From Burkholderia sp. WP9 (GTDB lineage: Bacteria > Pseudomonadota > Gammaproteobacteria > Burkholderiales > Burkholderiaceae): a stretch of DNA of 64,000 nt. The notes under the pieces were generated by a model that worked only from the letters and a program-made list of their open reading frames with translations, was not told the origin of the DNA and made no database searches. The position numbers and the translations under genes were made by a program. The stretch's first letter is position 1; each line of letters opens with the position of its first letter. Positions 26,603-34,912 of the stretch are shown here, piece by piece. The stretch spans positions 868,001 through 932,000 of the forward strand of contig NZ_FNTG01000002.1 of NCBI RefSeq assembly GCF_900104795.1, in the 5' to 3' direction.

Positions 26603-27577
26603 ATGACCAAGTCGCACCCCGGCATTACGGACTTGAACCTGCTGCGCGTGTTTCTCGCCATCTCCGATCTGCGCAGCCTGACCGCCGCCGGGGAACGTCT
26701 CGGACTCACGCAGCCTGCCGTCAGCCACGCGTTGCGCCGGCTGCGCGTGCTGTTCGACGACCGGCTCTTCGTTCGCACGCCCACCGGCATGATTCCAACC
26801 GACGCCGCCTTGCGCCTGCACGCGCCGCTCACGCAGGCGTTCGGGATCATCAACGACGCGGTCCAGCAAATCGCCAAGTTCGATCCGGCCACGGCGCAGC
26901 GCGTGTTTCGCGTGTCGATGTCGGATATGTCGGAATTCTATTTCCTGCCGCCGCTTCTGTCGATGCTCGATCGCAACGCGCGCGGTATTCGCCTGGAAAT
27001 TGCGAATGTCTCCGTCGACTCGGTGAGCTCGGCCATGCGCAGCGGCAAGATCGATCTCGCGCTCGGCTATGTGCCCGGCCTCGACCCCGGTTGCATAAGC
27101 AGAACGCTCTTCGTCGACGAACATGTTTGCGTGGTGCGGGCCGGTCACCCGCTGCGCAAACAGAAGCCGACCAAGGAAGATCTCGCGAGCCTGCGTTACG
27201 TCTATGCCAGCACCAACGCAACCGGCCACCGCATGGTCGAACAGTGGCTGGAAGAGTTGAATCTGCGCCGCGATATTGTGCTGCGCCTGCCGCATTTCGT
27301 GGTGGCGCCGGAAATCGTCCAACATACCGACCTCGCCGTGATTTTCCCGCGGAGTATCGCGCAGCGTTTCAACCGCAATAAAGCCTTTCGCATCCTGCCT
27401 TTGCCGTTCGCGCTGCCGCCCATTGAAATTCAGGTTCACTCGCACTCGCAATTTTCGGCGGATCCGGGCATTGCCTGGCTGCTCGATGAAATCTACGGCA
27501 TGTTCCATCGACCGGCGAGCAGCGCGCAAACGCCAGCCCTCGCACCGCGACGGGCGCGGAGAAAAGAATCGATATGA
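26603..27577 (+). CDS. LysR family regulator (first of an overlapping pair)
   Basis: A 324-residue LysR regulator. The HTH is in LRVFLAISDLRSLTAAGERLGLTQPAVSHALRRLRVLFDDRLFVRTPTGM, near the N-terminus, and the effector domain carries FRVSMSDMSEFYFLPPLL. This domain style is the NodD/LinR/SyrM-like branch often tied to aromatic catabolism. It sits 29 bp after the EthD-like gene on the same strand, and its TGA overlaps the next LysR start (ATGA). Confidence 0.87.
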   Translation: MTKSHPGITDLNLLRVFLAISDLRSLTAAGERLGLTQPAVSHALRRLRVLFDDRLFVRTPTGMIPTDAALRLHAPLTQAFGIINDAVQQIAKFDPATAQRVFRVSMSDMSEFYFLPPLLSMLDRNARGIRLEIANVSVDSVSSAMRSGKIDLALGYVPGLDPGCISRTLFVDEHVCVVRAGHPLRKQKPTKEDLASLRYVYASTNATGHRMVEQWLEELNLRRDIVLRLPHFVVAPEIVQHTDLAVIFPRSIAQRFNRNKAFRILPLPFALPPIEIQVHSHSQFSADPGIAWLLDEIYGMFHRPASSAQTPALAPRRARRKESI

Positions 27578-28473
27578 ACGTCAGAGCCCTGCAGTGCTTC
27601 GTGATTCTCGCGGAGGAGCTCAACTTCAGCCGCGCCGCCGAACGTCTGCATATCGCGCAGCCCGCACTGAGCCAGCAGATCCGTTCGCTCGAAGAACGAC
27701 TCGGCACGCAACTGGTCGATCGCGCGAGGCGTCCGCTGAGCTTGACCGAGGCGGGCCAGTATCTGTGCAGCGAGGCGCGGCAAATACTCGGCACGCTGGA
27801 ACAGATGACCCTTGTCGCGCAGGAAATCGGCGTAGGCCGGCGTGGCTGGCTGAGCATCGGCTTCACCCGCTCGTCGATGTACAGCGTTCTGCCGCCCGCG
27901 CTGAAAGCATTTCACGAGGCGTTTCCGCAGGTCGAACTCAAACTCTTCGAGATGCTCACCGAAGAACAGACCGATGCGCTGCGCGACATGCGCATTCACA
28001 TCGGCATTGGCCGGCAGCCGCTGACGATTGAAGGTTGCACGTCGTATCCGCTGCTGCGCGAGCGCGTCATGGCCGCGCTGGAACCGGGGCATCCGCTTGC
28101 CGCGCACAAGAAAGTGCGCATTGCCGAACTCGCCGATACTCCGTTGATTCTGTACCCGAAGCATCAGAACGCTCAATTCAAACGCTCCGTGCAATCGCTC
28201 TATCGCGATGCGGGCATCACCCCGGTCGTCGCGCACGAGGCTTATGAGATCCAGACTGCAATTGCACTGGTGGCCGCGGGTCTGGGCGTGACCTTTATCG
28301 GCGAATCGGTGGCGCGGCACGGGCGCACTGATGTGGTTTTCCGCCACCTCACCGGACCCGGCTCGTCGTATCGCTCCACACTCGCAGCCACTTTCCGCAC
28401 CGACGACCCTTCGCCTCATCTGCGAGCGTTTCTGGGTTGCCTTCCCGCGCCGCTCCCGGGCCCCGCACTATAA
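27574..28473 (+). CDS. LysR family regulator (second of the pair, CatR/BenM-like)
   Basis: A 299-residue LysR regulator beginning MNVRALQCFVILAEELNFSRAAERLHIAQPALSQQIRSLEERLG, with the long N-terminal helix-turn-helix and effector domain typical of the CatR/CatM/TfdR branch (aromatic and chloroaromatic catabolism). It starts within the stop codon of the preceding LysR gene. Such coupling suggests the two are made at a fixed ratio and may control the flanking oxygenase and OMA-hydratase genes. Confidence 0.88.
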   Translation: MNVRALQCFVILAEELNFSRAAERLHIAQPALSQQIRSLEERLGTQLVDRARRPLSLTEAGQYLCSEARQILGTLEQMTLVAQEIGVGRRGWLSIGFTRSSMYSVLPPALKAFHEAFPQVELKLFEMLTEEQTDALRDMRIHIGIGRQPLTIEGCTSYPLLRERVMAALEPGHPLAAHKKVRIAELADTPLILYPKHQNAQFKRSVQSLYRDAGITPVVAHEAYEIQTAIALVAAGLGVTFIGESVARHGRTDVVFRHLTGPGSSYRSTLAATFRTDDPSPHLRAFLGCLPAPLPGPAL

Positions 28474-28522
28474 GCAATCAGTTATAGAAGCATAAGCAAG
28501 CGGTCTTGGACTCCCTCCGCGC

Positions 28523-28558
28523 GCGTTCTTATCATTGACTCACATATGATTAGAACGC
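28523..28558. promoter_or_regulatory. Long near-perfect palindrome before the ACS transporter gene
   Basis: GCGTTCTTATCAT (28523-28535) and ATGATTAGAACGC (28546-28558) match at 12 of 13 positions around a 10-nt spacer. It ends 39 bp before ATG 28598, where it would overlap the promoter. This is the best operator candidate in the cluster; the bound regulator is not identified. Confidence 0.65.
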
Positions 28559-28597
28559 AGCCACGGCTACGGCCGTCGCCGCAAGGTAGGAGACAGG

Positions 28598-29920
28598 ATG
28601 GACGCGATCAACGAAGCCGTAACCATGCGAAAAGTCTACGGGCGCCTGATGCCCCTGCTCTTCGCGATGATGTTCTTCAACTATCTCGACCGGATCAATA
28701 TCGGTTTCGCCGCGCTGGACATGAACAGGCAGCTCGGGTTCAGTCCGGCCGTGTTCGGGTTCGCGGGCAGCATCTTCTTCGTCGGCTACATGTTGCTGGA
28801 AGTGCCGAGCAACCTGTTGCTGCATCGCGTGGGCGCACGCCGCTGGATCGCACGCATTCTCCTGACCTGGGGCGCGGTCGCCGCCGCCACGGCGTTCGTG
28901 TTCAACGATTCGAGCTTCTACGTGCTGCGCTTTCTGCTCGGCGTCATGGAAGCGGGTTTTCTGCCGGGCGTCGCCGTCTACCTGACGAAATGGTTTCCCG
29001 TGCGCTACCGCGCGCGCGCGGTGGGCGGCTATATCATCGCCGGTTCATTTTCCGCGGTGCTGGGCGGTCCCATTTCCACCGCGTTGATGACCTACGCGAA
29101 CGGCATTCTCGGTTTGCAGGGCTGGCAATGGATGTTCATTCTCGAAGGCGTGCCGGCCATGCTGCTCGGCCTGCTGACGCTGCGCGTCATGACCGAACGC
29201 CCCGCCGATGCCGACTGGCTGTCCGTCGACGAAAAGCGCTGGCTCGAATCGACGCTCGCCGCCGAGCGCGAAGCCGTGGGCGGTAACGCGCATTTCCCGC
29301 TGCTGCGCGTGGCAGGCGACATCCGCGTATGGAGTCTTGCGTGCCTGTTCGGTTGCGCGCTGGTTGGCATTTACGGCCTGTTTCTGTGGTTGCCGCAGAT
29401 CGTCAAGAGCCTCGGCCACCTGACCAATCTCGAAGTCGGCTTTTTATCGGCCGCGCCGCCTTTGCTCGGCGTGCTGGGCACGTTCCTCGTCAGCCGCAGT
29501 TCCGATCGCACCGGCGACCGCAAGAAGCACCTCGCATTCGTGTACGGCATGAGCGCGCTGGCCATTGCCGGCAGCGCCTACGCACCGAACCCCGTGATCG
29601 CTTATGGGCTGCTGTGCGTGACCGGTTTGTTCATCTATGCGGGCAACCCGCTGTTCTGGAGCCTCGCATCGTCGTTCAGGACCGGCGCGGCGGGCGCCGC
29701 GACGATCGCGCTGATCAACACCATCGCGCAATTCGGCGGCCTGGTCGGGCCGTGGAGCATCGGCCTCGTGCGCAGCACAACCGGCAATTTCAAGCTGGCC
29801 TTGCTGACGATCGCGGCCTTTCTGGTTGTTGCGACGATCATCGCGCTGGTCATGCGGGTCACACCGGCGGAAGACGAAGCAACTTCCCTCGCCGCCGCCG
29901 ACCCCGCCCCGCGCGCCTGA
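28598..29920 (+). CDS. MFS transporter, anion:cation symporter (ACS) family
   Basis: A 440-residue, 12-TM carrier. The N-terminal RLMPLLFAMMFFNYLDRINIGFAALDMNRQLGFSPAVFGFAGSIFFVGYMLLEVPSNLL is the ACS signature (phthalate, tartrate, galactonate and vanillate carriers). KWFPVRYRARAVGGYIIAGSFSAVLGGPIS follows near the fifth segment. AGGTAGGAGACAGG precedes the ATG. It heads the plus-strand group ending in the OMA hydratase and CHA aldolase genes, so an aromatic or tricarboxylic-type acid is the probable cargo. Confidence 0.87.
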   Translation: MDAINEAVTMRKVYGRLMPLLFAMMFFNYLDRINIGFAALDMNRQLGFSPAVFGFAGSIFFVGYMLLEVPSNLLLHRVGARRWIARILLTWGAVAAATAFVFNDSSFYVLRFLLGVMEAGFLPGVAVYLTKWFPVRYRARAVGGYIIAGSFSAVLGGPISTALMTYANGILGLQGWQWMFILEGVPAMLLGLLTLRVMTERPADADWLSVDEKRWLESTLAAEREAVGGNAHFPLLRVAGDIRVWSLACLFGCALVGIYGLFLWLPQIVKSLGHLTNLEVGFLSAAPPLLGVLGTFLVSRSSDRTGDRKKHLAFVYGMSALAIAGSAYAPNPVIAYGLLCVTGLFIYAGNPLFWSLASSFRTGAAGAATIALINTIAQFGGLVGPWSIGLVRSTTGNFKLALLTIAAFLVVATIIALVMRVTPAEDEATSLAAADPAPRA

Positions 29921-30019
29921 AAGGCGGCACGGCCGGACGGAGCGATTGAACAGACAGCGGATCGAATCTGCGCGCACTGCGCATGCACGCGCAGCGACAA
30001 CTCACAGGATTGGCACACC

Positions 30020-31081
30020 ATGATCATCGATTGTCACGGTCATTACACGACCGCACCGAGCCAGCACGAAGCCTGGCGCGCGCAGCAGATCGCCGCGCTA
30101 AAGGACGGCGGCACGCCGCCGCCACGGCCATCGATCACCGACGACGAAATTCGCGCGAGCATCGAAACCGGCCAGCTGCGTATCCAGCGGGAGCGCGGAA
30201 CGGACCTCACGATCTTCTCGCCCCGCGCCGCCGGCATGGGTCATCACCTCGCCACCGCCGAAGCCAACGCGCTCTGGTCAAGCGAATGCAACGACCTTGT
30301 GCATCGCGTGTGCGAACTGTTTCCGCGCAACTTTGTCGGCGTGTGCCAATTGCCGCAGGCGCCGGGCGTGCCGCCCGCCAACTGCATCGCCGAATTGCGG
30401 CGCTGTGTCGAAGAGCTCGGCTTTATCGGCTGCAATCTGAATCCGGATCCGTCCGGCGGCCATTGGTCCGGTCTGCCGCTCACGGACCGCTCCTGGTATC
30501 CGCTCTACGAGGCGATGGTGGAACTCGACGTGCCGGCGATGATCCACGTCTCGTCGTCGTGCAATCCAAACTTCCATGCAACGGGCGCGCATTACATCAA
30601 CGGCGACACGTCGGCGTTCATGCAATTGCTGCAGGGCGATCTGTTCGCCGACTTTCCCTCGCTGCGCTTCATCATCCCACACGGCGGCGGCGCCGTGCCG
30701 TATCACTGGGGACGCTATCGCGGACTCGCGCAGGACATGAAGCGTCCGCTGCTAAGCGAATACCTGCTGAACAACGTGTTCTTCGACACCTGCGTCTATC
30801 ACCAGCCCGGCACCGAACTGCTCGCCAAGGTCATTCCGGTCGGCAACATCCTGTTCGCGTCGGAAACCATCGGCGCGGTACAGGGTATCGATCCGGAAAC
30901 CGGCCACTATTACGACGACACCCGCCGCTATATCGACGCCATCGACTGGCTCAGCGACGCCGACCGCCAGCGTATTTACGAAGACAACGCGCGCGCCGTG
31001 TATGCGCGGCTCTCGCGTCAACTCGATCGTCAACTCGATCGACAGCTCGCTACACCAGCAACTCAAGGGGCAACGGTATGA
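30020..31081 (+). CDS. ligJ: 4-Oxalomesaconate hydratase, LigJ type (amidohydrolase 2 fold)
   Basis: A 353-residue TIM-barrel protein matching LigJ of Sphingobium in length and landmarks. Metal-site residues sit where expected: H6 and H8 (DCHGH), H176 (MIHVSS), H221 (PHGGGAVPYHWGR) and E282 (ASETIGA). The conserved C-terminal LSDADRQRIYEDNARAVY is also present. LigJ hydrates 4-oxalomesaconate to 4-carboxy-4-hydroxy-2-oxoadipate in the protocatechuate 4,5-cleavage and gallate pathways. Near its C-terminus is a short repetitive QLDRQLDRQL stretch. Its stop overlaps the aldolase start (ATGA). Confidence 0.82.
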   Translation: MIIDCHGHYTTAPSQHEAWRAQQIAALKDGGTPPPRPSITDDEIRASIETGQLRIQRERGTDLTIFSPRAAGMGHHLATAEANALWSSECNDLVHRVCELFPRNFVGVCQLPQAPGVPPANCIAELRRCVEELGFIGCNLNPDPSGGHWSGLPLTDRSWYPLYEAMVELDVPAMIHVSSSCNPNFHATGAHYINGDTSAFMQLLQGDLFADFPSLRFIIPHGGGAVPYHWGRYRGLAQDMKRPLLSEYLLNNVFFDTCVYHQPGTELLAKVIPVGNILFASETIGAVQGIDPETGHYYDDTRRYIDAIDWLSDADRQRIYEDNARAVYARLSRQLDRQLDRQLATPATQGATV

Positions 31082-31746
31082 ATCCAATCGGATGGCGCGA
31101 ATACGAGTCCGCGCCGCAGGCGAGGCCGGCCACGCTAGACGCATTGCGTGAACTGGCCGTGTCGCTGCTGAGCGACAACATGGCGCGCGCGAGCGGCATG
31201 GTGGGCTTGCGGCCCTATCACCAACCGAGACCCATGGCAGGCACCGCCGTCACGGTCCACACCCGGCCAGGGGACAATCTCGCGATTCATCGCGCGTTCG
31301 ACTTTTGCCGGCCCGGCGACGTGCTCGTGATCGACGGCGCGGGCGATCTCACCCAGGCGCTGATGGGCGAGATCATGGCCAGCTTCGCGGAAAGTCTCGG
31401 CGTTCAGGGTCTCGTGATCGACGGCGCGATCCGTGACGTCGGCGCGCTGCGTCAGCGCGATTTTCCGGTGTACGCGCGGGGCGTCACGCATCGTGGCCCA
31501 TACAAGAACGGACCGGGCGAAATCAACGTGCCTGTCACGGTCGGTGGCATGGTCGTGCATCCTGGGGATATCATTGTTGGCGACGAAGATGGCTTGCTCG
31601 CCATCGCGCCCGCCGACGTGGAAGCGGTGATCGAAGGCGCGCGTCGCCAGCATGCGAAAGAAACAGCGGCGCTGAAGTCGATTGCCGACGGCAGATTCGA
31701 CCGCTCGTGGGTCGTTCCGCACCGGGAACGAATGATGAACAACTGA
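31078..31746 (+). CDS. ligK: 4-Carboxy-4-hydroxy-2-oxoadipate aldolase (RraA fold, LigK/GalC type)
   Basis: A 222-residue RraA-like class II aldolase. It should split 4-carboxy-4-hydroxy-2-oxoadipate to pyruvate and oxaloacetate with a divalent metal. The binding loop shows GEIMASF near residue 97 and R119-D120 in VIDGAIRDVG, the substrate and metal residues of HMG/CHA aldolases. HRGPYKNGPGEINVPVTVGGMVVHPGDIIVGDEDG is the family core. Start ATG 31078 overlaps the hydratase stop, so the two successive pathway enzymes are translationally coupled. Confidence 0.88.
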   Translation: MNPIGWREYESAPQARPATLDALRELAVSLLSDNMARASGMVGLRPYHQPRPMAGTAVTVHTRPGDNLAIHRAFDFCRPGDVLVIDGAGDLTQALMGEIMASFAESLGVQGLVIDGAIRDVGALRQRDFPVYARGVTHRGPYKNGPGEINVPVTVGGMVVHPGDIIVGDEDGLLAIAPADVEAVIEGARRQHAKETAALKSIADGRFDRSWVVPHRERMMNN

Positions 31747-31757
31747 TTGTGGGCCAC

Positions 31758-32156
31758 ATGGCGCAATATCTGAACACGGCAACACTCCTCGAACTCGCGC
31801 GCAATGCGCAAACGCGCGCTACCGCGCCCTGCTCGTGCACGAAAACCCCGCTCGACGGCTGGCAATCTCAACCTTTGTCGCTCGATGAAACGCAGTTCGA
31901 GGAAATCGGCACGCTGTTGCCGGAGGACGATCCGGAGCCGACGTTCAGTGAGTATCTGCCGGGCAAAACCAGTTATTGGGCGGCGGACGCGCCTATCGCG
32001 CCGAAATACTTCCCGTATAACCGGTGCGCCGTGTGGCAATGCTCGTTGTGCGGGAGGCTTTATCTGCGCTACGTGGAAGGCGGAGGGTACTTCGTCGACC
32101 GCAGGATTCGTGCGGTGCGGGCGGCGCTGATCGAGGATGTGCCTCTGCCCGCGTGA
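31758..32156 (+). CDS. Hypothetical protein with paired-Cys zinc-ribbon-like motif
   Basis: A 132-residue protein beginning MAQYLNTATLLELARNAQT. It has CSC near residue 28 and CSLCGRLYLRYVEGGGYFVDRRIR near the C-terminus, so four Cys may bind a metal ion. A longer start inside the aldolase gene is possible but would overlap it. It starts 11 bp after the aldolase stop and is probably read from the same transcript. I do not recognise the family. Confidence 0.65.
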   Translation: MAQYLNTATLLELARNAQTRATAPCSCTKTPLDGWQSQPLSLDETQFEEIGTLLPEDDPEPTFSEYLPGKTSYWAADAPIAPKYFPYNRCAVWQCSLCGRLYLRYVEGGGYFVDRRIRAVRAALIEDVPLPA

Positions 32157-32190
32157 TGGTGGCGGCGAGCCGCGAGCCGCGAGCCGCGGC

Positions 32191-33045
32191 TCAATGCCCC
32201 GGCTTCAACGCCGCATACGCGCCGGGCGTGATGCCATAGGCGCGCTTGAACAACCGGTTCAGATGGCTTTGATCGTAAAAGCCCACCGCTACCGCGGCCG
32301 TCGCCGCATTGTGGCCGGCAGCGAGCATCCGCTTCGCCGCCAGCAACCTCACCTGGGTCGCGTAGGCGTGCGGTGGCAAGCCAAACTCCTTGCAGAAAGC
32401 GCGTGTGAGGTAAAAACGGCTCAGCCCGACCAGTTCCGCCAGTTCGTCGACTGAAATATCACGCTCGTAATTGGCGGCGACATACTCGCGCACCTGCTCC
32501 ATCTTGCGCGCTTCGCGCCGGGGCTCGACCGGCTCCTCACCGGAGCGCCCATAGCGTCCGACCAGCATGCCCATCGCGGCCCACCAGTTCGCCTGACGCT
32601 CCATCAGCGAGACAGCGCCCTGTTCATCCATGCTCGCGTGCGCCTTGACCAGCAAACCCGCGAGGTGCGGATCCTGATAAAGTCCCGGCGGAATCAGCAG
32701 CGGCTTGTCGGCGCGCGCATCGGGTGAGAACACCGCGCTCAGCGCGCCAAGCCCTTCCATGTCGAGATAGATCGCGCGATAAATCCATTCGCGGCCCTCC
32801 CAAACCTCACCGCTATGATATTCGCCCGGCCCGAACACCAGCACGCTGCCGGGTCCGGCAATCTCGCTGCCCGCGCGCGTATGGCATTGGCCCGCGCCGG
32901 CTTCCGTCATGACGATGACCAGTTCGTCGTGCAGATGGCGGTCGAACTTGTGATTGCCATAGCGTGCGCTCGCAAGACACGCGCCGTCGAGCGCGCCGTC
33001 GCGCCAGCAGACCACTTCCGGCTCGCTCTTATCCGATGTCTCCAT
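32191..33045 (-). CDS. AraC family transcriptional regulator
   Basis: A 284-residue AraC regulator with an N-terminal cupin-type sensing domain (ARYGNHKFDRHLHDELVIVMTEAGAGQ, GPGEYHSGEVWEGREWIYRAIYL) and a C-terminal double HTH (DISVDELAELVGLSRFYLTRAFCKEFGLPPHAYATQVRLLAAKRML through QSHLNRLFKRAYGITPGAY). ATG 33045 is preferred since AAGGGAG lies 9 bp upstream. It lies 26 bp after the AlaX gene on the same strand, so the two may be co-transcribed. No target can be assigned. Confidence 0.85.
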   Translation of the reverse strand: METSDKSEPEVVCWRDGALDGACLASARYGNHKFDRHLHDELVIVMTEAGAGQCHTRAGSEIAGPGSVLVFGPGEYHSGEVWEGREWIYRAIYLDMEGLGALSAVFSPDARADKPLLIPPGLYQDPHLAGLLVKAHASMDEQGAVSLMERQANWWAAMGMLVGRYGRSGEEPVEPRREARKMEQVREYVAANYERDISVDELAELVGLSRFYLTRAFCKEFGLPPHAYATQVRLLAAKRMLAAGHNAATAAVAVGFYDQSHLNRLFKRAYGITPGAYAALKPGH

Positions 33046-33071
33046 AGCACACGCTCCCTTCTGAACACCCA

Positions 33072-33785
33072 TCAAACCAGCTCGATTCTGACACGACGAT
33101 TGCGACGGCCTTTGTTTTCGATCTTCGCGATGCGAATGGGCCGCGACTGCGCGGTGTTGGTCAGATGCGTGCCGCCGCACGCCTGCCGGTCCAGATCGCC
33201 GATCTCGACGATACGCACGTTACCGTCCGGCGTCGGCGGCGGCGCCACCGAGAGGCTGCGGATCAGGCCTTGCGTTGCCTTCGCTTCGTCGGCGCTGACA
33301 TAGTAGACGCGCACGTCCATCGCATTGCGGATCACTTCGTTGGCGGGCTCTTCCAGCAGACGCAGGGCGTCGTTATCCGCGTCGGGCAGATCGAAGTCCA
33401 TGCGCGCGGTGCCGTCCGCGTTGATCTGCGCGCCGGTCACGAGCGCGCCGGCAAAACGTTGATACACCAGTGCATTGAGAATATGCGTAGCGGTATGCAG
33501 TTGAGCGACGGTGGCGCGGCGCGCCGCGTCGATGGCCACGTGCACGTTGCCGGCCAGTTCCAGCGGCTCGTCGAGCAGATGCCACAGCATATCGCCTTCC
33601 GCCGCGACGCCTGTGATGCGCACCGCGCCGTGCGCGTGCGTGAGCATGGCCGCGTCTGAGACCTGCCCGCCGCCGCCCGGATGCAGAGCGGATCGGCCCA
33701 GCACGACAGCGCCGGGCCGCGCCGCGATCACGGTCGTTTCGAAGTCCAGCAGGTCCGGTTGCTCATGGCAAAGATAGTGCGCCAC
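33072..33785 (-). CDS. alaX: Alanyl-tRNA editing protein AlaX
   Basis: A 237-residue trans-editing enzyme that deacylates mischarged Ser-tRNA(Ala) or Gly-tRNA(Ala). Zinc-site residues are H97 and H101 (HTATHIL) and C203 and H207 (CGGTHL), and HPGGGGQ lies at 35-41. I place the start at GTG 33785 because GAGGA lies 7 bp upstream and the protein then begins (M)AHYLCHEQPDL, as usual for AlaX. The longer ATG frame from 33878 would add 31 unrelated residues. The single-domain length fits AlaX-M, the editing domain of AlaRS alone. Confidence 0.88.
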   Translation of the reverse strand: MAHYLCHEQPDLLDFETTVIAARPGAVVLGRSALHPGGGGQVSDAAMLTHAHGAVRITGVAAEGDMLWHLLDEPLELAGNVHVAIDAARRATVAQLHTATHILNALVYQRFAGALVTGAQINADGTARMDFDLPDADNDALRLLEEPANEVIRNAMDVRVYYVSADEAKATQGLIRSLSVAPPPTPDGNVRIVEIGDLDRQACGGTHLTNTAQSRPIRIAKIENKGRRNRRVRIELV

Positions 33786-33890
33786 CTTGTTGTCCTCGCA
33801 TGCATTGACTGAATATGGCAAGCATACCCAGTCCCGTGCGAGGCCGTCTTGGTTAAAAATGCCCTGGGAGGCGGCCATGCAAGGAGCGCC

Positions 33891-34781
33891 TTACCTCTCC
33901 AATTCGGCAAACAGCCAATCCTGAAAGCTGCGTAGCTTCGGCAAATCCGCACGTGACTTGAGCAGATTCAGCGTATAGCCGCTTACGCTGAGGCCGTCCG
34001 CGCCGAACGGCGCGACGAGGCGCCCAGTCTCCAGTTCGCGCTGCGCGAGCAGCAGGCTCTCCAGACACACGCCCAAGCCATCGACCGCGGCGCTCAACGC
34101 CATGAACGAGCGGTCGAAGCGCGGCCCGCGTCCAATATCGATCCGTGTCTTTCGATGCAAACGCATCCAGTCCCGCCAGCCGACCAGACAGCCTTCGCTA
34201 TGGATCAGCGAGTGGTGCTGAAAGTCCTCGATGCTGCGCAGCGGATGGTCGCCGCTCATGAGCGCCGGCGCGCATAGCGGCACGATCGTCTCCGGCGGCA
34301 ATTCCAGTACCAACGTGCCGGCCGGTTGCAGCTTGCGCGGACCATAGCGGATGTCGATATCGACCGCTTCCGAAATCAGATCCGCCGCTTCGGACGACGC
34401 GTTCAAACGCACGTCGATATCCGGATGTGCCGCGCTGAACCGCGCGATGCGCGGCATCAGCCACTGGGTCGCAAAACTTGGTGTGCAATGAATCGTGAGG
34501 ATGTCGCTCTTGGCCACGCGGCCGATCTCGCGCGTCGCCGCGTCGATACGCGCGAACGCCGAGGTGATCTCCTCTGCGTATTGCCGCCCCGAGTCCGTCA
34601 ACAGCACCGTGCGATGCAGCCGATGAAACAGACGAATGCTCAATTGCTCTTCGAGCAGCTTGATTTGATGGCTGATCGCCGAAGGCGTCACGAACAGTTC
34701 CTCTGCTGCGAGCGCGAACGACGAAAGCCGCGCGGCCGCTTCGAACGCTTGTATCGACTTGAGTGTGACGCGATTGTGCAT
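33891..34781 (-). CDS. LysR family regulator (GcvA-like) divergent from the transketolase locus
   Basis: A 296-residue LysR regulator. HTH: LKSIQAFEAAARLSSFALAAEELFVTPSAISHQIKLLEEQLSIRLFHRLHR, the GcvA/AmpR-type N-terminus. The effector domain includes LTIHCTPSFATQWLMPRIARF. ATG 34781 is chosen; a GTG 12 bp upstream is possible. It faces the split-transketolase gene at 34913, so it is the likely activator of the plus-strand operon. TGAATT-C-AATTCA at 34795-34807 lies in the gap. Confidence 0.87.
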   Translation of the reverse strand: MHNRVTLKSIQAFEAAARLSSFALAAEELFVTPSAISHQIKLLEEQLSIRLFHRLHRTVLLTDSGRQYAEEITSAFARIDAATREIGRVAKSDILTIHCTPSFATQWLMPRIARFSAAHPDIDVRLNASSEAADLISEAVDIDIRYGPRKLQPAGTLVLELPPETIVPLCAPALMSGDHPLRSIEDFQHHSLIHSEGCLVGWRDWMRLHRKTRIDIGRGPRFDRSFMALSAAVDGLGVCLESLLLAQRELETGRLVAPFGADGLSVSGYTLNLLKSRADLPKLRSFQDWLFAELER

Positions 34782-34794
34782 GGCAGCATCCACG

Positions 34795-34807
34795 TGAATT
34801 CAATTCA
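34795..34807. promoter_or_regulatory. Palindrome in the LysR-transketolase divergent gap
   Basis: TGAATTCAATTCA has perfect 6-bp arms around a single central base. It lies directly upstream of the LysR start and 106 bp before the transketolase ATG. AATTNAATT-type centres are common for GcvA-like regulators, so this is the obvious first site to test. Confidence 0.5.
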
Positions 34808-34912
34808 TCCATCGGCCATCTTAATTCGTTTGAGCGCTGGTGGGCGGACGGTTACGCTTGTTATCACTGGCTGCGGCATCGATGCAGCCCACGCAAACAA
34901 GGAGACGAGACA

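Noticed and set aside
29983..31746. 587-codon frame covering ligJ and ligK
   Set aside because: Its first two-thirds are an Arg-rich shadow of ligJ; only the last 222 codons, from ATG 31078, are the real aldolase.
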